Shown here in pieces: positions 36,239 through 44,244 of a DNA stretch of 64,000 bases (the first letter of the stretch is position 1; each line of letters starts with the position of its first letter). A program made the position numbers and the translations under genes. The stretch comes from Streptomyces sp. HUAS CB01 (lineage in GTDB: Bacteria > Actinomycetota > Actinomycetes > Streptomycetales > Streptomycetaceae), in the NCBI RefSeq assembly GCF_030406905.1, contig NZ_CP129137.1, positions 6,541,501-6,605,500 on the forward strand, in the 5' to 3' direction. The notes under the pieces are model-generated. The model had not been told where the DNA came from. It did no database searches and saw only the letters and a program-made list of their open reading frames with translations.

Positions 36239-36655
36239 ATGACAGGCGCAGGGGACGGTGTGCGGGTGGCGGCCATCGCGAGCCTGACCCCGCTGGAGGA
36301 GCTCGACAGCGACCCCTTCCTCGTCGACACCCGCAGCCAGCACGCGATGTGCGCCCGATGGGCGGCGGACCAGGGGTACGTGGTCGCCCGCGAGCTGCTG
36401 TTCTACCGGCTGCGTCCCGACCACTGCGTGCTCTGGGCCGACGTCGAGGCGGGCCTCGTCGACCTTTTCGTCGCCCCGAACGAGCGGGTGCTGGCGCGCG
36501 CCCTGACCTCCGTCCCCGACTTCTCCGCCGAGTGCGAGCGCCGCGGTGTCCGGCTGGCCACGGCCGGTCTGGACGAGCCGGCGTACGACGCCGCGATGAA
36601 GGCGAGCGTCCACCGCCGGCTCTCGATGCCGACAGCGGGCTACAACGGCTGCTGA
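36239..36655 (+). CDS. Small protein of unknown function with faint resolvase-like N-terminus
   Basis: Product of 138 residues, not recognised. A central stretch, VDTRSQHAMCARWAADQGYVV, and the following LRPDHCVLWADVEAGLVDLFV resemble in spacing the first half of serine-recombinase catalytic domains (Q-x-x-x-C-x-x-A-x-x-G-Y, then a segment ending in AGxVDxxV), but the N-terminal catalytic Ser motif and the arginines of active enzymes are not visible. ATG 36239 has a strong GGGGGGAAGGG just upstream, and TAGGGT near 36198 could be the -10 element, so it should be expressed. It is divergent from the UlaG-like gene. A degenerate recombinase or an unrelated actinobacterial family are both possible. 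Confidence 0.7.
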   Translation: MTGAGDGVRVAAIASLTPLEELDSDPFLVDTRSQHAMCARWAADQGYVVARELLFYRLRPDHCVLWADVEAGLVDLFVAPNERVLARALTSVPDFSAECERRGVRLATAGLDEPAYDAAMKASVHRRLSMPTAGYNGC

Positions 36656-37224
36656 CCGCTCCTCGCTCCGGCAACCGGCCGGGGCCGCGGCGCCCGCCGG
36701 CCCGGCGCCCGGGCTGGCCGCGCCATGTGCGGCTCCCGGCCATCGGGCACGGGGCGACCCACCCACGCTTCCGGGCCCCGAGGACAGCTCCCGGCCCCGA
36801 GCAAGCCGCCCGGCCGCCCGGGCTCGCACGGGACCCGGCTACGGGGCCCCGGTCCGCGGCCGAGGTCCCGGTGCACGTATCCCGGTGCCGGACCCGTCCG
36901 TCCCGGTCCGTGGCCGAAGTCGCGGTGCACGTATCCCGGTGCCGGACCCGTCCGTCCTGGTGGCGGACCGCCGGTCCCGGTCCGCGGCCGAGGTCCCGGT
37001 GCACGTATCCCGGTGGCGGATCGCCGGTCCTGGTGCACGGTCCTGGTGGCGGACCGCCGCTCCCGGTGCACGGAACCCGTTCCCGCCGCCGGCCCCGAGC
37101 GCACGGAACCCGCTCCCGTCGCGCGCCCCCGTGCCCCCCTGCGGGGGATCCGGGAGGTTCCGGCGTCCGGGTGGCCGGGACGCGTGACACGCTGGACGCA
37201 GGCGAGGCGAGAGGCGGTGGCGCG
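36656..37224. other. Gene-free interval with a degenerate 54-bp array
   Basis: No gene is supported. The section 36656-36840 shows no clear element. The repeats occupy 36845-37110. The last 100 bases should hold the promoter of the holin-like/phosphatase fusion gene, and a GAGAGGCGG purine tract lies before its GTG. Confidence 0.6.
36845..37110 (+). repeat. Degenerate tandem array, unit about 54 bp
   Basis: CCCGGTCCG starts units near 36848, 36902 and 36975, each followed by GTGCACGTATCCCGGTG at 36871, 36926 and 36998. The third unit is displaced by an 18-base insert (TGGTGGCGGACCGCCGGT) that itself recurs downstream near 37044. Later copies decay. Confidence 0.85.
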
Positions 37225-39390
37225 GTGGGCGAACCGCGGGTGGGCGGGGCGCGGTGGAAGGCCGCCGGGGGAGCGCTGCTGCGCGTGATCGTGGTGTGGG
37301 CGGTGTCCACCCTGACGCTGCTCGCGCTCGCGGGGATCCTGCCCGACTTCCAGCTCCGGTCCGAGGACGGCGAGAGCATCACGAGGACCGCGGTCACCGC
37401 GGCCTGGGGTGCCGGCGCGTTCGGCCTGCTCAGCGCGCTGGTCTGGCCGCTGGTCGTGCGCGCGTTCCTGCTGGTGCCCGCGCTGGTGCTGGGGCTGCTG
37501 GTGTTCTTCCTGAACGGTTCGCTGCTGCTGCTCGCCCTGCGGCTGATACCCGACGGGGGCGGTGCCGCCGCGCCCGAGACCGCCGTGGTGGTCGCCGCCG
37601 TCATGTCCGCCGTCGCCTCGGCCACCTCGACCGCCCTGGCGGTCCGTGACGACAACGCCTACCGCCGACGGCTGTCGCGCCTCGCCACCCGCCGGCGCCG
37701 CAGACGCGGCGGGCCGGCGGACGGCGACGCGCCTCCCGGCACGGTGTTCCTGCAACTCGACGGCGTGGGCCACGCCGTGCTCGTCCGGGCCGTGGAGGAC
37801 GGGCTGATGCCCACCGTGGCGGGATGGCTCGGCACCTCGCACCGGCTCACCCGTTGGCGCACCGACTGGTCCAGCCAGACGGGCGCCAGCCAGCTCGGCA
37901 TCCTGCACGGCTCGAACCACGACGTGCCCGGCTTCCGCTGGTACGAGAAGGACACCGGCCGGATCATGGTCAGCAACCGGCCCGCGAGCGCCGTCGAGCT
38001 CCAGCGCCGCGCCGTCCTGCGGACCCGGGACGCAGGCCTCCTCAGTCTCGACGGCGCCAGCCGCGGGAACCTCTTCACCGGCGGCGCCGACCAGCTCGCG
38101 CTGGTGCTGTCCGTGGCGGCCCGCCGCGGCCGCGCCAACCGCTCACGGGCCGGCTACTTCGCCTACTTCTCGGATCCCGCGAACGCCGTCCGGACCGCGG
38201 TGTCGTTCGTGGCGGAGGTCGGCCGCGAGATCGGGCAGTCCGTCCGCTCACGGATGCGGGGCGACCGGCCGCGCACCGGCCGGGGCGGCCTGTACCCGTT
38301 CATCCGGGCCTTCGCGACCGTCGTCGAACGGGACGTGGTGGTCGCCGCCGTGATGGGCGACCTGCTCGCCGGGCGCACCACCGTCTACGCCGACCTCGTC
38401 GCCTACGACGAGGTCGCCCACCACTCCGGGCCGCACAGCCGCGACGCCGCCAAGGTGCTCGAGCGGATCGACCGTGCCGTCGCCCTGATCGCCAAGGCCG
38501 CCGAGCACGCGCCCCGCACCTACCGGATCGTGCTCCTGTCCGACCACGGCCAGAGCCCCGGCGAGACGTTCGAGGGCGCCTACGGGCTGACCCTGAAGGA
38601 CCTCGTCCGCGCCGGCTGCGGGCTGCCCGTCTCCCGCCGTGCGGGACGCACCAAGAGCGGCGCCGAGGCACGGGACGCGGCCCGGCACGCGCTGCTCGGG
38701 GCGCTGCACCGGCCGATGGGCGAGGAGGCGGCAGGGGAGCGGCCCGCTCCCGGCTCGGACCCGATCGTCCTCGCCTCGGGGAACCTGGGCCTGATCTCCT
38801 TCCCGGACCTTCCGGGCCGGGCCGGCAGGGAGGACATCGACCGCCGCCACCCGGCGCTCCTGCACACCCTCGCCGGGCACCCCGGTATCGGCTTCCTCCT
38901 GGTACGGAGCGAACGGCACGGCTCGGTCGTGCTCGCGCGGGACGGGGCCGGGACCGTGGAGCTTCCGGTGGCCGGACTCGACGGGGCGGGCCCGCTCGCG
39001 GTGTTCGGGCCGGGGGCCGCCGAGGCAGTCCGGCGCACCGACGCGTTCCCGCACGTCGCCGACATCATGGTGAACTCCATGTACGACCCCGCCACGGGCC
39101 GGGTGCACGCCTTCGAGGCGCAGATCGGTTCGCACGGGGGACTCGGCGGCGAGCAGTCCCTCCCCTTCCTCCTCTCGCCGCGCGAACTGTCGGAACCCGT
39201 CCCGGGCGGGGGCGAGCCGACCGGGGCCGAAGAGGTTCACGCGGTGCTGCAGCGCTGGCTGGACGAGTGTCGGGGCGAGCCCTTCGGTCCGCAGGTACCG
39301 CTGGATCCGGCGGAGAATCCCCGGTCGCCGGGCCGTCCGGGCGAAGCTTTTCCCGTGAGGGACCCGGTCGTACGGGACGCATCGGACTGA
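37225..39390 (+). CDS. Holin-like 4-TM domain fused to alkaline-phosphatase-type phosphodiesterase
   Basis: Product of 721 residues. Residues about 15-150 hold four membrane helices with the phage-holin-4/Mycobacterium-type pattern (LLRVIVVWAVSTLTLLALAGILPDF; LLSALVWPLVVRAFLLVPALV; FFLNGSLLLLALRLIPD). From residue 172 a phosphatase/phosphodiesterase domain follows: FLQLDGVGHAVL (first metal Asp), QTGASQLGILHG (nucleophile region), YDEVAHHSGPHS and LLSDHGQSPG (Asp/His ligands), then a C-terminal ADIMVNSMYD..AFEAQIGSHGG segment. The catalytic part should lie at one membrane face; a lipid- or teichoic-acid-linked phosphodiester is plausible. GTG 37225 gives a complete first helix. It is a stable fusion, not a frameshift product. 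Confidence 0.86.
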   Translation: MGEPRVGGARWKAAGGALLRVIVVWAVSTLTLLALAGILPDFQLRSEDGESITRTAVTAAWGAGAFGLLSALVWPLVVRAFLLVPALVLGLLVFFLNGSLLLLALRLIPDGGGAAAPETAVVVAAVMSAVASATSTALAVRDDNAYRRRLSRLATRRRRRRGGPADGDAPPGTVFLQLDGVGHAVLVRAVEDGLMPTVAGWLGTSHRLTRWRTDWSSQTGASQLGILHGSNHDVPGFRWYEKDTGRIMVSNRPASAVELQRRAVLRTRDAGLLSLDGASRGNLFTGGADQLALVLSVAARRGRANRSRAGYFAYFSDPANAVRTAVSFVAEVGREIGQSVRSRMRGDRPRTGRGGLYPFIRAFATVVERDVVVAAVMGDLLAGRTTVYADLVAYDEVAHHSGPHSRDAAKVLERIDRAVALIAKAAEHAPRTYRIVLLSDHGQSPGETFEGAYGLTLKDLVRAGCGLPVSRRAGRTKSGAEARDAARHALLGALHRPMGEEAAGERPAPGSDPIVLASGNLGLISFPDLPGRAGREDIDRRHPALLHTLAGHPGIGFLLVRSERHGSVVLARDGAGTVELPVAGLDGAGPLAVFGPGAAEAVRRTDAFPHVADIMVNSMYDPATGRVHAFEAQIGSHGGLGGEQSLPFLLSPRELSEPVPGGGEPTGAEEVHAVLQRWLDECRGEPFGPQVPLDPAENPRSPGRPGEAFPVRDPVVRDASD

Positions 39391-39456
39391 TTTGGCGGGG
39401 TGCGGAACCGTCCCCGAACATGGTCGGGTTTGCACGGAGAAAGGCGCACCACCCCC

Positions 39457-40863
39457 ATGACCACCACAGTTCCCCGGACCGAACCCACCGTCGCCACCAC
39501 CGGGGAGACGGCCGGGAAACGCAGCAGGCACGCACGGAGCTTCGGACTCCCCGTCGCGACCGCCCTGGTCATGGGCAACATCATCGGTGGGGGCATCTTC
39601 CTGCTGCCCGCCTCGGTCGCCCCCTTCGGCACGGTCAGCCTCGTCGCCTTCGCCGTCCTCACCGTGGGCGCGATCGCGCTCGCAATGGTCTTCGGACGCC
39701 TCGCCGCGCGCCATCCGCGTACCGGCGGCCCGTACGTGTACGCCCGGGAGGCGTTCGGCGACTTCGCCGGTTTCCTCGCCGCCTGGTCGTACTGGATCAC
39801 CGCCTGGGTGTCGAACGCCGCACTCGCCGTGGCGGCCGTCGGCTACCTCGACGTCCTCGTACCCCTGCACGACTCCAAGCCCGCGACCATGGCGGCGGCC
39901 CTGCTGCTCCAGTGGCTGCCCGCCCTGGCCAATCTCGCCGGCACCCGTTACGTCGGCGCCGTGCAGCTCGTCGCCACTGTCATGAAGTTCGTGCCGCTGC
40001 TGTTCGTGGCCGTCGGCGGACTGTTCTTCTTCGACGCCGACAACCTCGGGCCGTTCGAGGCCAGTGGTTCCGGCGCCGTCGGCGCGATCTCCGCCTCCGC
40101 AGCCATCCTGCTCTTCAGCTACCTCGGTGTGGAGTCCGCGGCGGTCAGCGCCGGCGAGGTCCGAGACCCCCGGCGCAACGTCGGACGCGCCACCCTCCTC
40201 GGCACCGCGGGCGCCGCCGTGATCTACCTCCTCGGCACCCTCGCGGTCTTCGGCACGGTCGCCCACGACGAGCTCATCGGCTCCACCGCGCCGTTCTCCG
40301 ACGCCGTCAACGCCATGTTCGGCGGCGCCTGGGGCGGCACGGCCGTGGCGTGCATGGCGCTCGTCTCCATGGTCGGCGCGCTCAACGGCTGGACGCTGCT
40401 GAGCGCCCAGACCCCGTACGCGGCCGCCCGGGACGGCCTGTTCCCGGCGTTCTTCGCCCGCAAGCGGCGCGGCGTGCCCACGGCGGGCGTGCTCGTCACC
40501 GTCGTCCTGGCCTCTCTGCTGACCGTCTACAACTACACGGCGGGCGCCGACGGGGTGTTCGAGATCCTGGTCCTGATCACGACCTTCACCGCGACCGTGC
40601 CCTACCTGCTGTCGACCGCGGCACAGATCCACTACCTGGCCTCGGGCCAGGCCCACCGCATCGACCGGGCCCGGCTCGTGCGCGACGGGGTGCTCGCCTC
40701 GGTCGCCGCCGCCTTCTCCCTCTGGCTGGTCGCCGGATCCGGCTACGCCGCCGTCTACCAGGGCGTGCTGTTCCTTTTCGCCGGAGTCCTCGTGTACGCG
40801 TGGATGTCCGCGCGGAACCGCCGAACGGCGGCGGGGACCGAGGGTTCGGCCGGTCGGGCGTAG
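39457..40863 (+). CDS. APC family amino-acid permease
   Basis: Product of 468 residues with 12 predicted helices. The substrate-site start of helix 1 is VMGNIIGGGIFLLPASVAPFG, helix 6 has LLFSYLGVESAAVSAGEVRDPRRN and helix 8 lies in MVGALNGWTLLSAQTPYAAARDGLFP. These match basic-amino-acid/polyamine antiporters of the AdiC/PotE group, which swap arginine, ornithine or lysine for their amines. The partner decarboxylase is not in the window, so the substrate is not fixed. ATG 39457 is set by GGAGAAAGG about 12 bases upstream. It stands 66 bases after the phosphatase fusion. Confidence 0.9.
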   Translation: MTTTVPRTEPTVATTGETAGKRSRHARSFGLPVATALVMGNIIGGGIFLLPASVAPFGTVSLVAFAVLTVGAIALAMVFGRLAARHPRTGGPYVYAREAFGDFAGFLAAWSYWITAWVSNAALAVAAVGYLDVLVPLHDSKPATMAAALLLQWLPALANLAGTRYVGAVQLVATVMKFVPLLFVAVGGLFFFDADNLGPFEASGSGAVGAISASAAILLFSYLGVESAAVSAGEVRDPRRNVGRATLLGTAGAAVIYLLGTLAVFGTVAHDELIGSTAPFSDAVNAMFGGAWGGTAVACMALVSMVGALNGWTLLSAQTPYAAARDGLFPAFFARKRRGVPTAGVLVTVVLASLLTVYNYTAGADGVFEILVLITTFTATVPYLLSTAAQIHYLASGQAHRIDRARLVRDGVLASVAAAFSLWLVAGSGYAAVYQGVLFLFAGVLVYAWMSARNRRTAAGTEGSAGRA

Positions 40864-40945
40864 CCCGATAGGGCGGATTCCGGCCGCGGACGGCGCGTCG
40901 GGAGCGGTTCGCGGGCACAGCTGGCATGTCCAGGAGGTTGTGCCC

Positions 40946-41290
40946 GTGAACCGACCCGTGCGCTGTGCCGACCGTGTCGTGCTCGCCGTCCTGATGGCGC
41001 TCGTCGCCGTACTGGGGACCCGGGCGGGCGCCACGGCCGTCACCCCGCCCGGCGCGGATCGCCCGCCGGCCTCCGTGCCCGCCGATCCGGCGGGAGAGGC
41101 ACCGCAGGACACCTCCGTCACGGAACAGCCTCCGCCCGCCCGGGCGGAAGGGCGGTCCGCACGGGCCTGCGCGCCGACCGAGGACGGGACAGCACGCGAC
41201 GGCGCCCCCGGCCCGTACCCCCGCGGAGTCGCCGTGTCCGCCGCTCCGCCCCCGCCCCCGGCCTCGAGGTCCGTGGTCCTGCGCTGCTGA
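40946..41290 (+). CDS. Small exported protein, unknown
   Basis: Product of 114 residues, not recognised. A basic start (NRPVRCADR) leads into a hydrophobic core (VVLAVLMALVAVLGTRAGATA) that reads as a signal peptide with possible cleavage near residue 32. The rest is Pro/Ala-rich and disordered, with two Cys residues (RACAPTED and the final Cys). GTG 40946 is preferred over GTG 40940 because AGGAGG then sits eight bases upstream, and the ribosome site argues that it is a real gene. No neighbouring gene hints at its role. Confidence 0.65.
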   Translation: MNRPVRCADRVVLAVLMALVAVLGTRAGATAVTPPGADRPPASVPADPAGEAPQDTSVTEQPPPARAEGRSARACAPTEDGTARDGAPGPYPRGVAVSAAPPPPPASRSVVLRC

Positions 41291-41399
41291 GGACCCGTAC
41301 GGGAACGGCATCTCGTCGTGCCGTCCCTCGCACGGACGTTCACCTTCCTTCGCATCCAAGCGAACACCGAACACCTCGTCCAAGCGCAAGGAGACAGCC

Positions 41400-41564
41400 A
41401 TGCCCATCGACCCCCTCGCCGCCGTGAACGCGCTCATCCGTGCCGAGGTCGTCCGCCACGGTCCGGACGACCACCACACCCCCGGAGCGGCCGAACGAGA
41501 ACCCGAACCTCCCGAGCCCTCCGATTCCCGAGGCCGCGAATCCGGGGCGCACGACGCGCACTGA
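41400..41564 (+). CDS. Small acidic hydrophilic protein, unknown
   Basis: A short 54-residue frame opens with ATG 41400 after AAGGAG at the standard distance. The N-terminus MPIDPLAAVNALIRAEVVRH can form an amphipathic helix; the remainder is Glu/Pro/His-rich (DDHHTPGAAEREPEPPEPS) and probably disordered. The good ribosome site and the helix make it more credible than a chance frame. It lies between two small membrane or exported proteins on the same strand. Function unknown. Confidence 0.55.
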   Translation: MPIDPLAAVNALIRAEVVRHGPDDHHTPGAAEREPEPPEPSDSRGRESGAHDAH

Positions 41565-41701
41565 CCCTCGCCGGAGCCGGGCGCGGGGCGCGTGCGCCCC
41601 TCGCCCGGCTCCGCGGTCCGTCAGCCCCCCGGTCGCCGCTGCGGCCCGGGAACACCGCGCCCGGCGCGCCGAGTGGATGCGGGCATGGCACCATCGGCGG
41701 C

Positions 41702-42160
41702 ATGACTGCCTATCAGGAGCGCCTCGTCGTACCGGTGCGCTGGTGGCTGCTGGCCGGCGTGGCCTGCTGCGCGGTCGCGCTCGCCGTCGCGCCCCTCGGC
41801 ACCGGCCCGGCGCTGGCCGCCGCGTCGGTCAGCGCCGTGCTCCTGACGGCGGCCCTCCTGGCGTACGGCGCAGCCCGCCTGCGCGTCCAGGACGGTGTAC
41901 TCATCACCGACGGCCTGGCCGTACGGGTCGAACGCCTCGGCTGGGTCGAGATCCTGGACGAGGCCGAGGCGCTCGAATGGCGTACCTTCCGGGCCGGACC
42001 CCACGCCCGCTTCGCCCTGCGCGCGTACATCCCTACGGCGGTCCGGGTCGAGATCGCCGACCCCGGCGTCCCGTACCGCTATGTGTACGTGTCCACCCGG
42101 CACCCGCTGAGGGTCGTACGGGCCATCAACGCCGCGAGAGCGGAACAGGCGCCGGTCTGA
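41702..42160 (+). CDS. DUF3093 membrane protein
   Basis: Product of 152 residues. Two close membrane helices (about 12-32, VRWWLLAGVACCAVALAVAP; and 36-56, LAAASVSAVLLTAALLAYG) are followed by a small cytoplasmic beta-rich domain with LRVQDGVLITDGLAVRVE and the C-terminal YVYVSTRHPLRVVRAINAAR, which is diagnostic for DUF3093. The function is unknown; in other actinobacteria it is commonly near dut, but not here. ATG 41702 lacks a ribosome site, while CACCAT ends 7 bases upstream, so leaderless translation is possible. Confidence 0.88.
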   Translation: MTAYQERLVVPVRWWLLAGVACCAVALAVAPLGTGPALAAASVSAVLLTAALLAYGAARLRVQDGVLITDGLAVRVERLGWVEILDEAEALEWRTFRAGPHARFALRAYIPTAVRVEIADPGVPYRYVYVSTRHPLRVVRAINAARAEQAPV

Positions 42161-42642
42161 GCCGCCGAGGTCAAGGGCGGTGGCTCAGACCGGCTCGGGG
42201 GCCGCGAGCCGCGGCGCTCCGGGCGCCGCTGCCGTCGGCCCTGCCCGGCGGCCCCCCACCGGGTGGGCACATCGCCGCAGCCGGCTTCCCGCACGGCTGA
42301 CGTGCTGACGGGCTGACGTGCTGCGCTCGTGCGGCCGGCGGTACCGAGCACCATCCGCACCCTGCCCGTCGTGCCTGGTCCCTGCCTGCCGCGCCCCTTC
42401 ACCCCCGGCTCCTTCACCCCCGGCTCCTTCACCCCCGGTCCGTCGCCCCTGGTTGCTCCGCTGCCGCCCCCGCGGACGGGAGCCGACGCAACGGCGGGCG
42501 CACGCGCGGAGCATGACCTCGCGGGTAATCGACCTCCTCGCGCTGCCCCGGCATCGTGAAGGCACCGGGGCCCGGGCGGCACGCTCCGCCCCGGCAACCG
42601 GTCCCCGACCCGTTCCACCACCTCGACGGAGGCTGATCCGCC
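42161..42642. other. Gene-free gap with a 15-bp triplicate
   Basis: No gene is supported. CTTCACCCCCGGCTC is repeated at 42397 and 42412, with a near copy at 42427. GCTGACGTGCTGACGGGCTG (about 42295-42316) is a local direct repeat. GGAGG about 11 bases before 42643 belongs to the next gene. Confidence 0.6.
42397..42441 (+). repeat. 15-bp tandem array, three units
   Basis: CTTCACCCCCGGCTC is present twice exactly, then once with a changed end (CTTCACCCCCGGTCC). It lies in the gap between the DUF3093 gene and the small membrane protein gene. Confidence 0.9.
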
Positions 42643-43062
42643 ATGTCCCAGGCCCTGCTCGCCGGTCTCTCCCGCACCACCGACCCGCGGCGTTCGCTGC
42701 GTCGCTTCCTCGCCCTCGACGCCGTCGTCACCGGCCTCAACGGGGCGGCCTACCTCGCCGCCCCGGGCCCGCTCGGGCGACTGCTCGGCATCGACGGCAC
42801 GCTGCTCGCGGCACTGGGCGCGTTCCTCGTCGCAGTGGCGGCGGGCATCGGCCTCCTCGCCTCACGGCCGGAGCCGCCCGCCACCGCCGTCAGGCTCGTC
42901 GTCGACGTCAACGCGGCGTGGGCGGTGCTCAGCATCGCCGCGGCCGTGCTCTGGCTGGAGCCCACGACGGCGGGTGCCCTCTGGACACCGGCCCAGGCAG
43001 TGACCGTCGGCTGCTTCGCCGCCCTGCAGTGGTCGGCGCTGCGCGCCACGGCTACGGCGTGA
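42643..43062 (+). CDS. Four-helix membrane protein, unknown
   Basis: Product of 139 residues with four hydrophobic segments at about residues 22-42, 52-72, 85-105 and 112-132 (FLALDAVVTGLNGAAYLAAP; LLAALGAFLVAVAAGIGLLA; VDVNAAWAVLSIAAAVLWL; AVTVGCFAALQWSALRA). No family is recognised with confidence; similar short proteins in Streptomyces sit beside HTH regulators. GGAGG lies about 11 bases before ATG 42643. Its 3' end overlaps the convergent MmyB-type regulator gene by 11 bp, which suggests a long-standing pairing. Confidence 0.75.
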   Translation: MSQALLAGLSRTTDPRRSLRRFLALDAVVTGLNGAAYLAAPGPLGRLLGIDGTLLAALGAFLVAVAAGIGLLASRPEPPATAVRLVVDVNAAWAVLSIAAAVLWLEPTTAGALWTPAQAVTVGCFAALQWSALRATATA

Positions 43063-43888
43063 GGGACTGCAGGTACTTCACCGTCGCGGGGTCGGCCGGC
43101 AGCAGCGTCTCGATGGCCAGCTCCGCGACGGTCACGTCCATCGGCGTGTTGAACGTCGAGATCGACGACACGAACGACAGCACCCGGCCGTCGTGCTCGA
43201 TCCGCAGGGGCAGGGCGAAGTACGCGTACGGCGCGTCGTCCCCGTTGCCCCCCGCCCCGCCGGCCGCGGCCTCCGGCCCGGCCCCGGCGGGGGTCGCCGC
43301 GTACGGGTACGCCGCGACCTCGTCGTACAGCTCCCGCAGCTCCGTCGAGCGGAGCAGGGCGATCTGGCGCTCCATCTGGGCCAGCAGATGCCCGCGCCAC
43401 TCGGGCAGATTGCGGATCCTCGGGGCGAGGCCCTCCGGGTGGAGGGTGATCCGCATCGCGTTCAGCGGCGGCGTGAGCAGATGCTCCGGAAGGCCGTCCA
43501 GGAGCATCGCGATGCCCCGGTTCGCTGCCACCACCGTGTACGTGCCGTCGACCACGAGCGCCGGATACGGCTCGTAGCCGCGCAGCAGCTGCTCCACACC
43601 CGCTCGCAGCGCGTCCATCGCCGGGTCGTCGAGCGGTGTCCGCGCGAACCGGGGCGCGTAACCCGCCGCCAGCAGCAGCGCGTTCCGGTCCCGCACCGGC
43701 ACGTCCAACTGCTCGGCCAGCCGCAGGACCATCTCCTCGCTGGGCCGCGACCTGCCCGTTTCGACGAAGCTGATGTGACGGGCGGAAGAGCCCGCACGCA
43801 GCGCCAGCTCGAGCTGGCTCAGCCTGCGCCGCTCCCGCCAGCCGCGCAGTAGTGGCCCTACTCCCGTGTCGGGCGCGACAGTTGTCAT
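43052..43888 (-). CDS. XRE-type regulator with MmyB-like ligand-binding domain
   Basis: Product of 278 residues. An N-terminal helix-turn-helix (LLRGWRERRRLSQLELALRAG, ARHISFVETGRSRPSEEMVLRLAEQLD, residues 13-62) is joined to a PAS-like MmyB domain (ALVVDGTYTVVAANRGIAMLLDG, then an acidic hinge). MmyB regulators bind fatty acids and control nearby oxidoreductases or transporters. Here the convergent four-helix protein is the closest neighbour. ATG 43888 begins the conserved domain. No operator could be seen with certainty in the 48-base divergent gap toward 43937. Confidence 0.9.
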   Translation of the reverse strand: MTTVAPDTGVGPLLRGWRERRRLSQLELALRAGSSARHISFVETGRSRPSEEMVLRLAEQLDVPVRDRNALLLAAGYAPRFARTPLDDPAMDALRAGVEQLLRGYEPYPALVVDGTYTVVAANRGIAMLLDGLPEHLLTPPLNAMRITLHPEGLAPRIRNLPEWRGHLLAQMERQIALLRSTELRELYDEVAAYPYAATPAGAGPEAAAGGAGGNGDDAPYAYFALPLRIEHDGRVLSFVSSISTFNTPMDVTVAELAIETLLPADPATVKYLQSLTP

Positions 43889-43936
43889 GAGGGAACCGTA
43901 ACGTCGCCGACAGACACATCCGGAGGGAGCTCGCCC

Positions 43937-44242
43937 ATGCCCACAGAGCCGCTGTCCCAGAAGGAGATCGAGGACAGACTGCGTGAACTGCCAGGCTGGT
44001 CCCAGGAAGGCGACCGCATCGCCCGCACCTACCGGCTCGGCAACCACTTCGCGGCCACCTCGCTGGTCGTCCACATCGCCCAGATCCAGGAGGAGCTGAA
44101 CCACCACTCCGATCTGCTCCTCGGGTACAACACGGTCAACCTCACGGTGAACACGCATGCCGCAGGCGGCGCGATCACCGAACACGATTTCGAACTCGCT
44201 CATCGGGTCGAAGGCGTTGCCCCCAGCCACGGCGCGAGCTGA
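43937..44242 (+). CDS. 4a-hydroxytetrahydrobiopterin dehydratase (pterin-4a-carbinolamine dehydratase)
   Basis: Product of 101 residues, standard for the PCD/DCoH family. It dehydrates 4a-hydroxy-tetrahydropterin to recycle the cofactor of pterin-dependent hydroxylases. The active-site set is visible: ELNHHSDLLLGYNTVNLTV with His56 and His57, and NTHAAGGAITEHDFELA with His74 and the Asp loop. GGAGGGAG precedes ATG 43937. The methyltransferase gene begins two bases after its stop. No aromatic amino-acid hydroxylase is nearby, so the partner enzyme is unknown. Confidence 0.93.
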   Translation: MPTEPLSQKEIEDRLRELPGWSQEGDRIARTYRLGNHFAATSLVVHIAQIQEELNHHSDLLLGYNTVNLTVNTHAAGGAITEHDFELAHRVEGVAPSHGAS

Positions 44243-44244
44243 CC

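Noticed and set aside
36057..37655. Upstream extension of the UlaG-like gene to about 790 codons
   Set aside because: The extension is antisense to two other genes and a repeat array; the strong GAGGAGG site before GTG 36056 sets the start.
37225..37700. Prophage remnant because of the holin-like domain
   Set aside because: The helices are fused in frame to a phosphatase, and no other phage gene, integrase or attachment site is present.
37824..41367. Kilobase-long frames on both strands over the phosphatase fusion and permease genes
   Set aside because: They overlap two genes with clear catalytic and membrane motifs and contain only low-complexity sequence.
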